Numbered from the stretch's first letter, positions 18,655 through 29,322 are shown. The stretch is DNA of 36,282 nt from Candidatus Cloacimonadota bacterium (GCA_027318475.1 DAHVPC010000010.1:1-36282); one strand, 5' to 3'. Notes: generated from the letters alone by a model not told the origin. A program made the numbers and translations.

Positions 18655-21600
18655 TTACTTGGCAGGCGGATTGTTCACCGCCTGCACCCGGTAAAAGGCC
18701 CTATCGGTTACTTCGGTGTCCAGATAGGAGGTTTGCGTGGTTGTGGCGATCCAGGCGAAGGTTCCATAAGGATGGGAGGACCGGTAGATCATGTATTCGC
18801 TTGCGTTGGGAACGGCAGCCCAGGATAAGGTAAGGCCAGACGCTGATCCCACGACTTCGCCGACAACTGGTGTGGCCAGGGCGGTGAGGTTCACGGTGAC
18901 GGGAACGGTGTCCGAAACCTCGTCCATGCCATCGCTGACGGTGAAGGTGAGAGTTTCTGTCCCGAACCATCCGGGTGCCGCACTGAAGGTCACGACGAGG
19001 CCGTTAACGCCCACCAGAACGTTCGTATTGCCGCTATAGTCCAGGATCAGGGCCTGGTTGTTGGCGTCGTTCACATAGGGATCGAAATCGACCACGAGGC
19101 TGCCATCCATGTTGAAGGAGAAAGAATCAGGCAGCTCGATCGTCGACAGGCTGTTGTTGACCAGGAGCTCGATCGCTACTTCCAACTGGGGGTTGGCGGG
19201 ATCGTTGGTATCCACGAGGAGCGTTGTCTGGAAGTTGCCGGGTATCAATCCAGCGGCTGAGAAGGAACCGGTGATGAGTTGGTTTCCACCCGCGGGAATG
19301 GATCCTGTTAATGGGGCGGCGCTGAACCAGTTCACGGCCGGGGATTCGGCCAGGGTGAAGCTCAGGGCTTGGCCGCCGGTGTTGCTGATCGTGAACGAGT
19401 CCGTGCCTTGCTGGCCAAAGTCCAGGGTCGCGGAAAGCGTGGTTTCGTCCAGCGAGACCACAGGCGGGATGTAACCGGTTCCGGTGAGGTTGATGTACAT
19501 GACGGGATTGCCGCTGTCGTTGCTGTTGATCACCACATTGCCGTTGTAGGCTTGGGCTGCTGAGGGCGCGAAGGTGAGGCTATAGTTCTGGGACATGCCG
19601 GCAGCGATGGCAAAGGCAAGCGTGTTGCGTTCCGGGTTGGCTGTCCTGGCTCCGTTGACTGTTTGAGCCCGGGTTCCAGCCAATTCCGCGACGGTGTAGC
19701 CAGCCGGAGTGGTGATGCTGCCCGAAAGCTCGGCGGTACCGGAGTTCTGGATGGAGAACTGCTGGATGGCATTGCCTCCCACCACTACGTCTCCGAAGGG
19801 GATGGAGGCAGGATTCACGCTGATGTCCGGGCCGGTGACGATCGGCTGGAAAGCCAGCTTGACGTTGTAGCGCCGGTTAGCTTGGTAACCGCCCGTGAAG
19901 ACATTGGTCTGGTCAGCCACATCGCTGTAGGTAAAGCGGTATCCGCTGGTAACCGTTGTGTATTGCAGGGTTCCGGAGTAGTCCCAATCCTGAACCAGGT
20001 TGAAGGCGGTATCGATCAGGAGGTTGTCGGTTCCATTCCACTGGAAAGGAGTGGAGAAGCCCAGCATTTCGTATCCGCCGGGAGTTGGCATATACGAGGG
20101 GTTGCTGTATACTGTCACCAGATTGTCCGCGCTTTGCCAGACCGCGACGTTGGAGGCGGTCGTGTGCTTGATCCGGACGACGAAATCCGCCAGATTGTAG
20201 ATGGGGGCGGAGATCACGTTGAAGCCCAACTGGGTGATCAGGGCCGGCCCCACGATACCCGCGGCGTTAAGTTCCGCGGCTGTGTAGACCGACTGGCCGT
20301 GGTTGCTGCGGTCCGAAATGTTGATCGGGGCGTTTTGCGAAGTGGTGCTCACGGATGTTCCGGTTCCCAGGATCACGAAGGTGGTCTGATCCGGAGTTGC
20401 GGAGGCTGTGTTCGAGGGTTCGGATTCCCCGGTGGGATTTGCATAGACCGTGGTCACATGATAGGAGTAGGTCACACCGTTGGTCAATCCGCTATCCTGG
20501 TATGTTGTTCCGGCGAGGGTGGTGATCGGCGCTCCATCGCGATAAACGCGGTAACCGTCGATCGTGCGTTCGCTGGAACTGCCCAGAGTTAGCGCTGAAC
20601 GCCCATTGGCGGCGGTCCAGCTGAGATTTACCACCGACGCTCCGGCAACTGCTGTGAGGTTCGTAGGCGGATAGGCGTTGGGCGTGGCGGTCACGATGGG
20701 AGTGGGATCGGATTCACCATCAGGATACACTGCTGTCAGGAAATAGCCGTAACTGATTCCGTTGGTAACGGCGAGGTCGGTGTAGGCCAGGCCGGTCACA
20801 GTGGCTAGATATGTGGCGTTGCGGTAGACCTTGTAACTGGTGGGAACTCCGGAAGCAGGCTCCGACCAGGTCAGGCTTACTGATTGGTGGCTGGCTGCTG
20901 CGGCAAGGTTTTGCGGCGGCTGGAGAGCTTCGAAATCCGGGAAGATCTTGAGGCGCATGTTGGGCAGGTTGGGCGTTGCCAGCAGGTTGGTGGGCGGAGT
21001 ATAGTCGTCGCGGTTCTGGCGGGTTCGGCTTGGAGTGACCGGAGTATAGGTCCACAAGGGGTAATTGTTTATCCACTGTTGGTTGCCTTTCACGATGAGG
21101 ACGGCGAGGTTGGAAACGCCATCGTAGACAAACATCGGGCTTAAGTTCACTTCCATCCAGCCAGATGCTGCGTTGTTGGGGAAGGATCCGCTGTAAACCT
21201 GGGTGTAACCGGTCGTGCTGTAGTTTCCGGCAGAAATCGACGCGGCGGTTGTGTGTTTCATGTAGATGGTGACGGGAGTGATTGGATTGACATCGTCTCC
21301 GCTGGCTTTGTTGAAGGCGATGGCCTTGATCGTTCCGGCTGTGGTGAGTTCAGAAGCCAGGTAGATGGCCTCGTTGACGCAGTAGTTGTAGTAGCGGTCC
21401 AACGGATAGGATTGGGTGCTGGTGCCGTTCCCGATCAAGATCTGCAAAGGCGCTCCAACTTCGATCGTATTGGTGGCGCTGGCAGTCGTGGAACCGGCAA
21501 CCGCGTTGAAGTTCAGGTAAACCAGGGTTCCGTCCGTCATGGATGAGGAAGCGCTGATGCTGAAGGAGAGGGTTTCGTAGGCTCCAACTGCCAGAACGGG

Positions 21601-24600
21601 GAAACTGTCTGTGCCAGTATTGATCGTTATTCCCGGGGTTGAACAGGTCAGGATGGCTGAGCCAGCCGGAGAAGGGATCATGCCAACATTGTTCAGATGG
21701 ATGGTAACGGACGCGGTTTCGCCAGGATCGAGAATGCCGTTGTGATCGCCCACGGTATCGATTACAGTCATGTCGAGGAAAGAGAGTTCCGGCACCACGA
21801 CTTCCAAAGTGAAGGTGTAGGACCAGTTTCCAGTGGCGCTGCTGATATTGAGGGTGAAGGGGATCTCATGGCCGGCGGGACAGCTGGCCGAAACGCTCAC
21901 CGAGAAATTGGTGACTGGGTAGGCGTTACCTTGCGCCAGAATCGTTCCGTAAAAAGCGTTGGCATTGTTGACGGTCACATAGGGATCGGTGGAACTGAGC
22001 ACGGCGGCGACGTTGGTGGCATCCACCAGGCCGCGATTGCCCAGACGGATCGAGAGGGCTGAAGCTTCGCCCGGTTCCAGATAACCGTTGGAATTGGGAT
22101 CCTGCACAAGAACCTGCTCGATGGCGACGTAGGGGTAGTCCGGAATGAGCGGGCGGGTGGTGATGAACAGCGATTTCAGGCTGGAAAGGGGCGCTGCGGC
22201 TGTGGGATAGCTATTGTTGTAGGTATATTCCAAGCCGATGGTTTCGGTGTGGTCTTCGATGCCAATGGTGCAGTAGTTGCCGTGGGGATATTGGTCTCCA
22301 TCGCCTAGGTCGATGTTGTGGAAGTCCTTGTATTGCAGTTTGATCTGGCCGTCGCCGGTATGTGTGGGGTAAAACACCGGATCGTAGAGGATGGCCTGGA
22401 AGGTTTGCTGCGTGCTGCCATCATAACCAGAGATCATGTGGTACCATTCCACCACATAATAATGTTGCGCGGAGTTGTAGTAAGTGTACACATAGCTGGT
22501 GCCGGATACGATATCCAGGTCGTCCCACATCACAGCGATCATTGGGCTGGGACCGCCGGCATCGGGTAAACGCCAGTTGCGCCAGTCGGCATCGGAATGC
22601 TGACCGAAGGCGATGAAACCGTTGGAAGAGATGGAGGCCTGGGTGTAATTCACGCCGTAGTACTGGAAAGCGAAAGGCAGGTTGACTGTCGTGATCGCCA
22701 CTGCGCCCACCTGGTCGCCCTCATCAGAGGCGCTGCCTGGATCCGTCAGAGCCAATGCCGTACCGCTGCCTCCTTCTGCTGGAGCGATGCCGATCCATTG
22801 GTAGGTGGGGCACTGGTCGTAGCTTGTGTCGCCCTGGTCGAAAATGAAGTATCCATAAGCGTCCTGGCCCAGCGGATCGGTAACCGAAGTCTGGCCCAGC
22901 GTTACGGTGAAGGGGATCGTTTGAGAGAAGCCCGTGCTGTTGAACAGATACAGTTCCAGCGGGATGACCATGCCATCCAGGCAAGTGCTTCTGGCAAAGA
23001 TTGTAAATGTGTCGGTTGTGTTGGTAATGGTGGCGCCCTGGTTCACATCGCCCAAATAGGCCAGGGAATCCGGCACGGTGAAGAACATGTCTTGCGAGCG
23101 CAGTCTGGCGTTTACCCCGGTCAAACCAAGCAAGCCGGAATTGGTCATGGTAACGGTCATGGGGTATTGGTCGCCCGGATTGACTATGTTTCCGGTCGAA
23201 CCTTGGAATGTATAGGATTGCAACGTCAGTATGCCATTTCGAACCGAGACTGTGACGGGCAGGGTCCAGTTTCCGGCGCTGCTCTCCACAGCCCAGTCGA
23301 TGATGATCTGGTGTCCATTGGGGCAATCGCTGGCGATGCTGAAGATCACGGGATTGTCGCTCAGGCCGGTGCTACCGGGCGCGATGGAGTTGTATTCGAT
23401 GCGATCGGAACTGAGAATGGTTACCCAGGGATCGTTACAGGTGGCCGCAGCGCTGAGCAACAAGGTCGAAGTACTGGTGTTGTGCAGACTCACGTAGAGT
23501 TCGATCGTCTCGCCCGGATTGGCTTCGGCGTTCTCATTGCCGCTGGACTGTCCGCTGTTGTCGTCGTCCAGGATCATATCGTCGTACACGGCTCCACCTG
23601 CGCTATTGATGGTGATAGAGGACGCCGCGCTCTTGAAATCGTCCTTGCTGACAGTCAGGGTCAAACTCCCGGCCAGAGAATAAGTGTATCTGAGGAGGGC
23701 GCTGCCTGAGGCATCGGAAAAGGTGGTGAAATGGGCTCCGGAACTGTGCAGGAGTGTCACTGAAGCGCCCTCAACGGGGTTGTTGGCGGCGTCGCGCACG
23801 GTGACTTCCAGGCTGGTGTTGCCAGCGGGGACAGAAGACGGGGCGGTGATGCTGAACGTGTTAGGAATGCCAACGTAAACCCTGGCTGTGGGATCGCCGA
23901 TGATGTTGCAGAATCCGGCGAAATTGTAAGCCTGGGTGGCGTTGCTAACTCCATAGACAGCGTTCAAGTATAGTTTTCCGTAGAGCATTGCCTCGGCCAT
24001 GTCACGCATTTCCAAAGGATAAACGCCATGGAAGATGCCTACGTTAAGGCAGTTGTTCATCGGAGTGTGCGTGGAGGAGGTGGCCATTCCTATGGCAGTT
24101 ACGGAACCGCCCAACGCGGCTTCCGAACCATACCTGACGATGGATTCTGTAGTGGCGGTGCCGCCGCCCCAGGAACCGGTGTTGCAGGTGATGAACACCG
24201 CATGGAAAAGCCGGTATCCGTTGTTCAGGGAACCCATCGAGGAAGGCCAGCCGCTCATGCCAATGTAGCCGCGGTAATTGTAAAAAGCAACTCCATTAGG
24301 GGGATTGATGGCGGCATTGATGGTCGTCGAACTCGGGCTGGAGCCATACAGCTCTGTGTAGGTATAAGCAGGATTGACCAATGAGGCGGACTCATGGATG
24401 TACTGGTTGGTGTAGATGGTGGAGATACCAGAGGAGGAAGTGTCGCCGACCAACACCATTTTGTTCAGCCAGGAGGCTGTGCTGATATCCAGATTCTTTT
24501 CCAGGGAGTTGATCTTGGCCATGTAGTTGTTCATTTGTTCGGTGGATGAGACCGAGATTCTGCCGATGATCACATCTCCCAGGTTGTCACCGCCTGCCAG

Positions 24601-25542
24601 CCAGGTATAATAATAGTCCATATAGGTATTGTAAGTGGGGACCGCGATGGTGCCCGAATCGTCTCCTATCAGCACGATGTAGTCCGGCCGGGTGGAAAGG
24701 ACGTTATACTGGTTTTGTATATAGGTCTTGATCGCCGTGTAGGAAGTGCCGGCTGTGGCGGTGCTGACGGCGCTGACCAGGAAACCCCGCTGGCGCTTCC
24801 AAGCCACGTACTCGTTGACCTTGGCCAGGTAAGTGGCGTCGCTGTAATTGCCATAGATAACCAGCATTCTGGGGTTGGTGTAGTCGGTTTCGCGGTTCAT
24901 AAACTCGTCATAATTGATGATCAAGCCGCGGTAGATCCGCTCGAAGGAACTGGAATAATTCTGGGGAGGGGCGATCTCGTTGACGGAAGGCAGATCGTTG
25001 AAATCGATGCGGAAATCCATGCTTTCGCGCACGACCAGCTGTTTGTTGGCTTGATCGTATTGGAAGGGATAGATGTTAATGGCGACCACGCGGAAATCGC
25101 GGATCACTTGCGGCGTGGAGATCAGGACCTGGTCCGAGGGATACAGGCTGTGGCTGTATCTGCCCGCGGAACGTTCCCTGGCCAGGGAAGCGTCAAAATC
25201 TAGCTTGACCTTGTCCTGGTTTTGCTGCCGGCTGTCCAGCAGGTTGAGCGTTACGCCCCCGCTGTAAGGAATTGCCACCAGAGTGGTGAAGACCGGCAGG
25301 GTCTCCTCTTCGTCGATGAAGATATATTGGGCATCGGCGATGCTTATCTTCTGCAAGCTTTCGCCATCGCGCTCTACGTTTTCCAGCTTCCATTCCGGGA
25401 GTTCAAAGTGGAGTTGGATGCCGTCGCTGGTTGAGCGCGCGATGCTGAAGGACGCGGGTCCCGGCGTGTTTTGGGCAAACAGAACAGGGGGGACAAGTGA
25501 CACTATGGCCGCAATTATCCATATCAGCCTGATTGTTCTCAT
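18655..25542 (-). CDS. Gingipain-like C25 peptidase-domain giant secreted protein (about 2295 aa) with multiple Ig-like/FN3 modules
   Basis: Signal peptide MRTIRLIWIIAAIVSLVPPVLFAQ (start re-assigned to 25542); propeptide-like N-terminus; PDYIVLIGDDSGTIAVPTYNTYMDYYYTWLAGGDNLGDVIIGRISV; VFITCNTGSWGG; several FN3 and ASH-like domains. Confidence 0.85.
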   Translation of the reverse strand: MRTIRLIWIIAAIVSLVPPVLFAQNTPGPASFSIARSTSDGIQLHFELPEWKLENVERDGESLQKISIADAQYIFIDEEETLPVFTTLVAIPYSGGVTLNLLDSRQQNQDKVKLDFDASLARERSAGRYSHSLYPSDQVLISTPQVIRDFRVVAINIYPFQYDQANKQLVVRESMDFRIDFNDLPSVNEIAPPQNYSSSFERIYRGLIINYDEFMNRETDYTNPRMLVIYGNYSDATYLAKVNEYVAWKRQRGFLVSAVSTATAGTSYTAIKTYIQNQYNVLSTRPDYIVLIGDDSGTIAVPTYNTYMDYYYTWLAGGDNLGDVIIGRISVSSTEQMNNYMAKINSLEKNLDISTASWLNKMVLVGDTSSSGISTIYTNQYIHESASLVNPAYTYTELYGSSPSSTTINAAINPPNGVAFYNYRGYIGMSGWPSSMGSLNNGYRLFHAVFITCNTGSWGGGTATTESIVRYGSEAALGGSVTAIGMATSSTHTPMNNCLNVGIFHGVYPLEMRDMAEAMLYGKLYLNAVYGVSNATQAYNFAGFCNIIGDPTARVYVGIPNTFSITAPSSVPAGNTSLEVTVRDAANNPVEGASVTLLHSSGAHFTTFSDASGSALLRYTYSLAGSLTLTVSKDDFKSAASSITINSAGGAVYDDMILDDDNSGQSSGNENAEANPGETIELYVSLHNTSTSTLLLSAAATCNDPWVTILSSDRIEYNSIAPGSTGLSDNPVIFSIASDCPNGHQIIIDWAVESSAGNWTLPVTVSVRNGILTLQSYTFQGSTGNIVNPGDQYPMTVTMTNSGLLGLTGVNARLRSQDMFFTVPDSLAYLGDVNQGATITNTTDTFTIFARSTCLDGMVIPLELYLFNSTGFSQTIPFTVTLGQTSVTDPLGQDAYGYFIFDQGDTSYDQCPTYQWIGIAPAEGGSGTALALTDPGSASDEGDQVGAVAITTVNLPFAFQYYGVNYTQASISSNGFIAFGQHSDADWRNWRLPDAGGPSPMIAVMWDDLDIVSGTSYVYTYYNSAQHYYVVEWYHMISGYDGSTQQTFQAILYDPVFYPTHTGDGQIKLQYKDFHNIDLGDGDQYPHGNYCTIGIEDHTETIGLEYTYNNSYPTAAAPLSSLKSLFITTRPLIPDYPYVAIEQVLVQDPNSNGYLEPGEASALSIRLGNRGLVDATNVAAVLSSTDPYVTVNNANAFYGTILAQGNAYPVTNFSVSVSASCPAGHEIPFTLNISSATGNWSYTFTLEVVVPELSFLDMTVIDTVGDHNGILDPGETASVTIHLNNVGMIPSPAGSAILTCSTPGITINTGTDSFPVLAVGAYETLSFSISASSSMTDGTLVYLNFNAVAGSTTASATNTIEVGAPLQILIGNGTSTQSYPLDRYYNYCVNEAIYLASELTTAGTIKAIAFNKASGDDVNPITPVTIYMKHTTAASISAGNYSTTGYTQVYSGSFPNNAASGWMEVNLSPMFVYDGVSNLAVLIVKGNQQWINNYPLWTYTPVTPSRTRQNRDDYTPPTNLLATPNLPNMRLKIFPDFEALQPPQNLAAAASHQSVSLTWSEPASGVPTSYKVYRNATYLATVTGLAYTDLAVTNGISYGYFLTAVYPDGESDPTPIVTATPNAYPPTNLTAVAGASVVNLSWTAANGRSALTLGSSSERTIDGYRVYRDGAPITTLAGTTYQDSGLTNGVTYSYHVTTVYANPTGESEPSNTASATPDQTTFVILGTGTSVSTTSQNAPINISDRSNHGQSVYTAAELNAAGIVGPALITQLGFNVISAPIYNLADFVVRIKHTTASNVAVWQSADNLVTVYSNPSYMPTPGGYEMLGFSTPFQWNGTDNLLIDTAFNLVQDWDYSGTLQYTTVTSGYRFTYSDVADQTNVFTGGYQANRRYNVKLAFQPIVTGPDISVNPASIPFGDVVVGGNAIQQFSIQNSGTAELSGSITTPAGYTVAELAGTRAQTVNGARTANPERNTLAFAIAAGMSQNYSLTFAPSAAQAYNGNVVINSNDSGNPVMYINLTGTGYIPPVVSLDETTLSATLDFGQQGTDSFTISNTGGQALSFTLAESPAVNWFSAAPLTGSIPAGGNQLITGSFSAAGLIPGNFQTTLLVDTNDPANPQLEVAIELLVNNSLSTIELPDSFSFNMDGSLVVDFDPYVNDANNQALILDYSGNTNVLVGVNGLVVTFSAAPGWFGTETLTFTVSDGMDEVSDTVPVTVNLTALATPVVGEVVGSASGLTLSWAAVPNASEYMIYRSSHPYGTFAWIATTTQTSYLDTEVTDRAFYRVQAVNNPPAK

Positions 25543-25750
25543 AATACTTCCTCTATAGATTGTAATAAAATTGTTACCTGTCGATTGAAGCAAGTTTCGG
25601 TGCAAACCGGGAGATATCTGCGTGAATTTCACCTGATACCGGGTAACTCTTTGTAAATAATGCTCATGCGAGTGTGTCCCAAACCTTGGCGCTAACCTGG
25701 CTTGGCTGGTAAACGCAGTCACCACGCCATCTGGATCAAGATAATGAGCG

Positions 25751-28700
25751 TCAATCGGAGCCGTTGTTTACGGCAATGATCCGGTAAAAAGCCCGGGGAC
25801 TGTTCTCAATATCCTCGAACGTGGTCAGGGCGGTGGCGGCCACGAAGGAGTACTGGCCATCAGGCTCGGAAGCCCGGTAAATGTGGTATTCCGCGGCATT
25901 CGGAACAGACTCCCAACTGAGTGTGATGCCCGAACCGGAATGGCTGAGTTGAGTGATCAGAGGTGTGGCTAGAGCTGACAGAAAAACCGTAACCGTTACT
26001 GAATCGGCGCTTTGGCCATAGCCATCGCTGATGGTGAAGGTCAGTTCCTCAGAGCCATGCCAATCCTCAACCGCGAAAAATGTGACCAGCAAACCATCGA
26101 TGGTGGGCAGAACATGCGTATTCCCGGCGCAGCCGAGGGTCAGGGCATGGCCGTCCGCATCGCTCACAAAGGGTGAGAAATCCACCGCCAGGCTGTCATT
26201 GATGTCAAAACTGAAGACAGCGGGAAGTTCTATGGACGGCGGATTGTTGGTCACTGTTAGCTGCACGTCCACGTGTTGCAGCGGCTCGAACTGGTCGTTG
26301 GAAGCGATCTGCAGCGTGGTTTGGTGGGTTCCGGGAGCCAGACCAGTGGAGTTGAAGGTGCAGGTGACCGCCTGGTTTCCGCTGCCTGCAATGGTTCCTG
26401 AGACTGGAGAGCAACTGAACCAATCGGCGGTATCGAGTTCCGAGACCACGAAAAGCAGGTTCTGGCTGCCGCTGTTGCTGATCGTGAAATGTGCCTGGGA
26501 ACTCGCCCCGATGGGCAAAACCGCCTCCAGGCTTGTCACGTCGATGTTGATGGTGGGCGGAATGTAGCCGCTGCCGCTCACTGCGATGGCCACGCTGGGA
26601 TTGGCTCCGTCATTACTGGAGATAACCACGTTATCGTTGAAATCCGCGACTGCGTTGGGCGCGAAAGTGAGTTCGTAGGCCTGGCTGGAACCAGCGCCAA
26701 TCGAAAATCCAAGCGTGTTGCGGCCCGAATTGCCTGTCTGCGTCAATGTCGGAGCCGCTGCTGCGGATCTGTCAGCTTCCGCAACTGAGTATCCTGCGGG
26801 AGTGGAGATGGAGCCCGTGAGAGCCAGATCGCCTGAGTTGTCGATAGTAAACTGCCGCACCTGGCTGCTTCCCAGGACCAGGGCTCCAAAAGTAAGTGAA
26901 AGAGGATTCACTTCGATCTGCGGGGCGGGATCCGGATACTGCAAAGTGAGGCGGATGTTGGGACGGCGGTTCCTGACCAGCCCCCCGGTAAAAACATTGG
27001 TCTGATCGGCCACATCGCTCCAAATGAAGCAATAGCCGCTTGTTGCCGCCGTATATTCAAGCGTCCCGGTGTCGCTGGCTGTGGGCACCAAGCCGAAAGC
27101 AGTGTCCACCAGGATGTTGTCCGTGCCGTTCCAGGAGAAGGGAGCGGAGAAGTTCAGCATGTGGTAGCCGCCGCTGACAGGCATGTACGAGGGATTGCTG
27201 TAGGTGGTCGCCAGGCCGGTTGCCGAATGCCAGTCCGCCGCTGAACTTGCGGTCGTGTGTTTCATCCGCACTACAAAGTTGGTCAAGGGCAGGTTTGGCG
27301 ACGTCACCACTTTGAAACCCAGGGCGGTGATCAGGGCTGGACCCACGACACCAGCGGCGTTCAGTTCAGCGGCTGTATAAACCGATTGGCCGTGGTTGCT
27401 GTTGTTGGTGATGCTGATGGGGCTGTTTTGCGCGCCTGTGGTTACGGAAGTTCCAGTACCCAGGATGACTGAGACCGTTGAGCCCGGAGTGGCCTCCACT
27501 GTGGGCGTAGGCGAAGATTCTCCGCCGGTGTAGACTGCGGTCAGATAGTAACTATAGGTGGTGCCGTTCACCACGGCGCTGTCTGTGTAATTCAAGCCAG
27601 AGACCGTGGCGAGCAGAGCGCCGTCCCGGAGTACTTTATAATTGACGGGAGTCCCGAAAGCAGGGACCTGCCACGCCAGATTCACGTAGCCGTTGCCTGC
27701 CAAAGCTGTGAAGTTCACCGGCGGATTATAGGCGGAAAGGGCGTTCAGGGCGGAATTGGCGTTGACCATGCCGTAGCCGGTGTAGCGGTCCCAACCGGTT
27801 CCTCCATCATAGGTCATGTCTGTGGCCGTGCTGGTCATGATGAGGCGCAGTTGCTCGGGTGTCAGCGACGGTTCCTTGGACAGGATCAGGGCCGCGACGC
27901 CCGCTGCATAAGGCGTGGCGCAGGATGTGCCGTTGAACCACATATAGTAGTTCGTGGTTGAGTAGCCGACTGATCCGACCAGGTCGGTAGCGGGTAGGAT
28001 CGTGGGAGCCATGATGTCCACTGCGTCACGGTGGTTTTGGGTGGCGATGCCGTAATTGGATCCCCACCAGTATTCCCCATCCGAGGAAGTGGTGCTTTTA
28101 CGTTGGCCGGTCGGACTGGCAGCGCCAACGCTGATCACTTTATTGTGGTTGGAGGGATAGGCGATGCTGGAGGCGTTGCTGTTGGCGGTGGCGGCGAATA
28201 AGGCCACACCGTGGTTGTAGGCGTATTCGAGCGCTGCGTCGGTTGAGGGTGAATCGCCTTCGACCATTCCGCCTTCCGCTCCGAAACTCATGCTGGCGAC
28301 GTCCACGTTATAATCCCCGGCATGTGTCAACGCGTTCTCGATCGCCGTGAAGCCTAAGTCCCCCGCGGAATTGGCGATCTTGAGGGGCATCACGCTGCAG
28401 CCACCGGCAATGCCCGCCACGCCCAAGGCGTTGTTGGCACGGCCAGCTGCGACTCCGGAACAGGAAGTTCCGTGTCCGGGATCAGCGCTGTCATCCATCG
28501 GGTTGCTGTCGTTATCGCCGTAATCGTAGCCCGGTACGAGGCGCAGATCGGGATGCGTGGTGTCCACTCCGGTATCGATGATGGCGATCACAATGCTGGC
28601 GGAACCGTAGATTTGGGTTTGATCCCAGGCCAGTTGGGCATCCGCGTCGAAACCAATGGTGCCCACGCCAGGTCCGGTATGGCCGCCAGACTGGTAAACA

Positions 28701-29173
28701 GGCAATTGCGCGGTGTTGTTATGCCCCCAGTTGTTGGCGTAATAGGTGTCGTTGGGAACCATAGTGTTGTAGGCGTAGTATTCCGGAATGGCTTCTTCGA
28801 TGAAGCGGTTGGCCTTGAAGGAGGCGATGGCTTGTTCCACGCTGGCCCGGCCATCCAGTTCCACCAGAAACCAGCGGTCCCAGCCAGTCTTTTCCGCCCA
28901 GGCGGTGTCTTTGACCTGGCGATGGGCGCGGATTACCTTCAGGCCGCCGTTGACGCTCATCAGTTGGTCCAGTTCGTTGATCCCGAAGCCAGCTGTTTCG
29001 GCGTACAGCCCCAGGGGCAAGTTGGCGCGCGAAGCCGCCTCGGAAGAGAGTTTTATCTTGATCAGGCTGGCAGCGTACCGGGGACGCTCACCCATGTTTT
29101 GCTTCAATGCCGCAGCAGTCAGCAGACTGGCTGTGAGAGCCAGAACAGATATCAGGAGCAGGATTTTTGGCAT
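25751..29173 (-). CDS. Subtilisin-like S8 serine protease with FN3/ASH/cadherin-like C-terminal tail
   Basis: Catalytic motifs IVIAIIDTGVDTTHPDL, DPGHGTSCSGVAAG, NGTSCATPYAAGVAAL; signal peptide MPKILLLISVLALTASLLTAA. Confidence 0.92.
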   Translation of the reverse strand: MPKILLLISVLALTASLLTAAALKQNMGERPRYAASLIKIKLSSEAASRANLPLGLYAETAGFGINELDQLMSVNGGLKVIRAHRQVKDTAWAEKTGWDRWFLVELDGRASVEQAIASFKANRFIEEAIPEYYAYNTMVPNDTYYANNWGHNNTAQLPVYQSGGHTGPGVGTIGFDADAQLAWDQTQIYGSASIVIAIIDTGVDTTHPDLRLVPGYDYGDNDSNPMDDSADPGHGTSCSGVAAGRANNALGVAGIAGGCSVMPLKIANSAGDLGFTAIENALTHAGDYNVDVASMSFGAEGGMVEGDSPSTDAALEYAYNHGVALFAATANSNASSIAYPSNHNKVISVGAASPTGQRKSTTSSDGEYWWGSNYGIATQNHRDAVDIMAPTILPATDLVGSVGYSTTNYYMWFNGTSCATPYAAGVAALILSKEPSLTPEQLRLIMTSTATDMTYDGGTGWDRYTGYGMVNANSALNALSAYNPPVNFTALAGNGYVNLAWQVPAFGTPVNYKVLRDGALLATVSGLNYTDSAVVNGTTYSYYLTAVYTGGESSPTPTVEATPGSTVSVILGTGTSVTTGAQNSPISITNNSNHGQSVYTAAELNAAGVVGPALITALGFKVVTSPNLPLTNFVVRMKHTTASSAADWHSATGLATTYSNPSYMPVSGGYHMLNFSAPFSWNGTDNILVDTAFGLVPTASDTGTLEYTAATSGYCFIWSDVADQTNVFTGGLVRNRRPNIRLTLQYPDPAPQIEVNPLSLTFGALVLGSSQVRQFTIDNSGDLALTGSISTPAGYSVAEADRSAAAAPTLTQTGNSGRNTLGFSIGAGSSQAYELTFAPNAVADFNDNVVISSNDGANPSVAIAVSGSGYIPPTINIDVTSLEAVLPIGASSQAHFTISNSGSQNLLFVVSELDTADWFSCSPVSGTIAGSGNQAVTCTFNSTGLAPGTHQTTLQIASNDQFEPLQHVDVQLTVTNNPPSIELPAVFSFDINDSLAVDFSPFVSDADGHALTLGCAGNTHVLPTIDGLLVTFFAVEDWHGSEELTFTISDGYGQSADSVTVTVFLSALATPLITQLSHSGSGITLSWESVPNAAEYHIYRASEPDGQYSFVAATALTTFEDIENSPRAFYRIIAVNNGSD

Positions 29174-29235
29174 TTTCAGATAGTTCCTTTAGATGGTGTA
29201 TTCTTTGGGAGCAGGAAAAACGGGACTTAGAGTTC

Positions 29236-29241
29236 TGTCAA
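29236..29241 (-). promoter_or_regulatory. -35-like TTGACA upstream of the S8 protease
   Basis: Minus-strand CTTGACAG, 63 bp upstream of the start codon. Confidence 0.4.
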
Positions 29242-29322
29242 GTAAATGTTTGGCAGGGGGTAACCTTTTCAATTTGATATTAAATTCGGCTCTCTTTTCA
29301 ATCGAGTCGATGAATCGGGTTG

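Noticed and set aside
22597-23709. 370-aa plus-strand ORF, and other plus-strand ORFs inside 18655-32145
   Set aside because: Antisense to C25, S8 and hydrolase genes; no recognisable domains, and the minus-strand proteins are clear.
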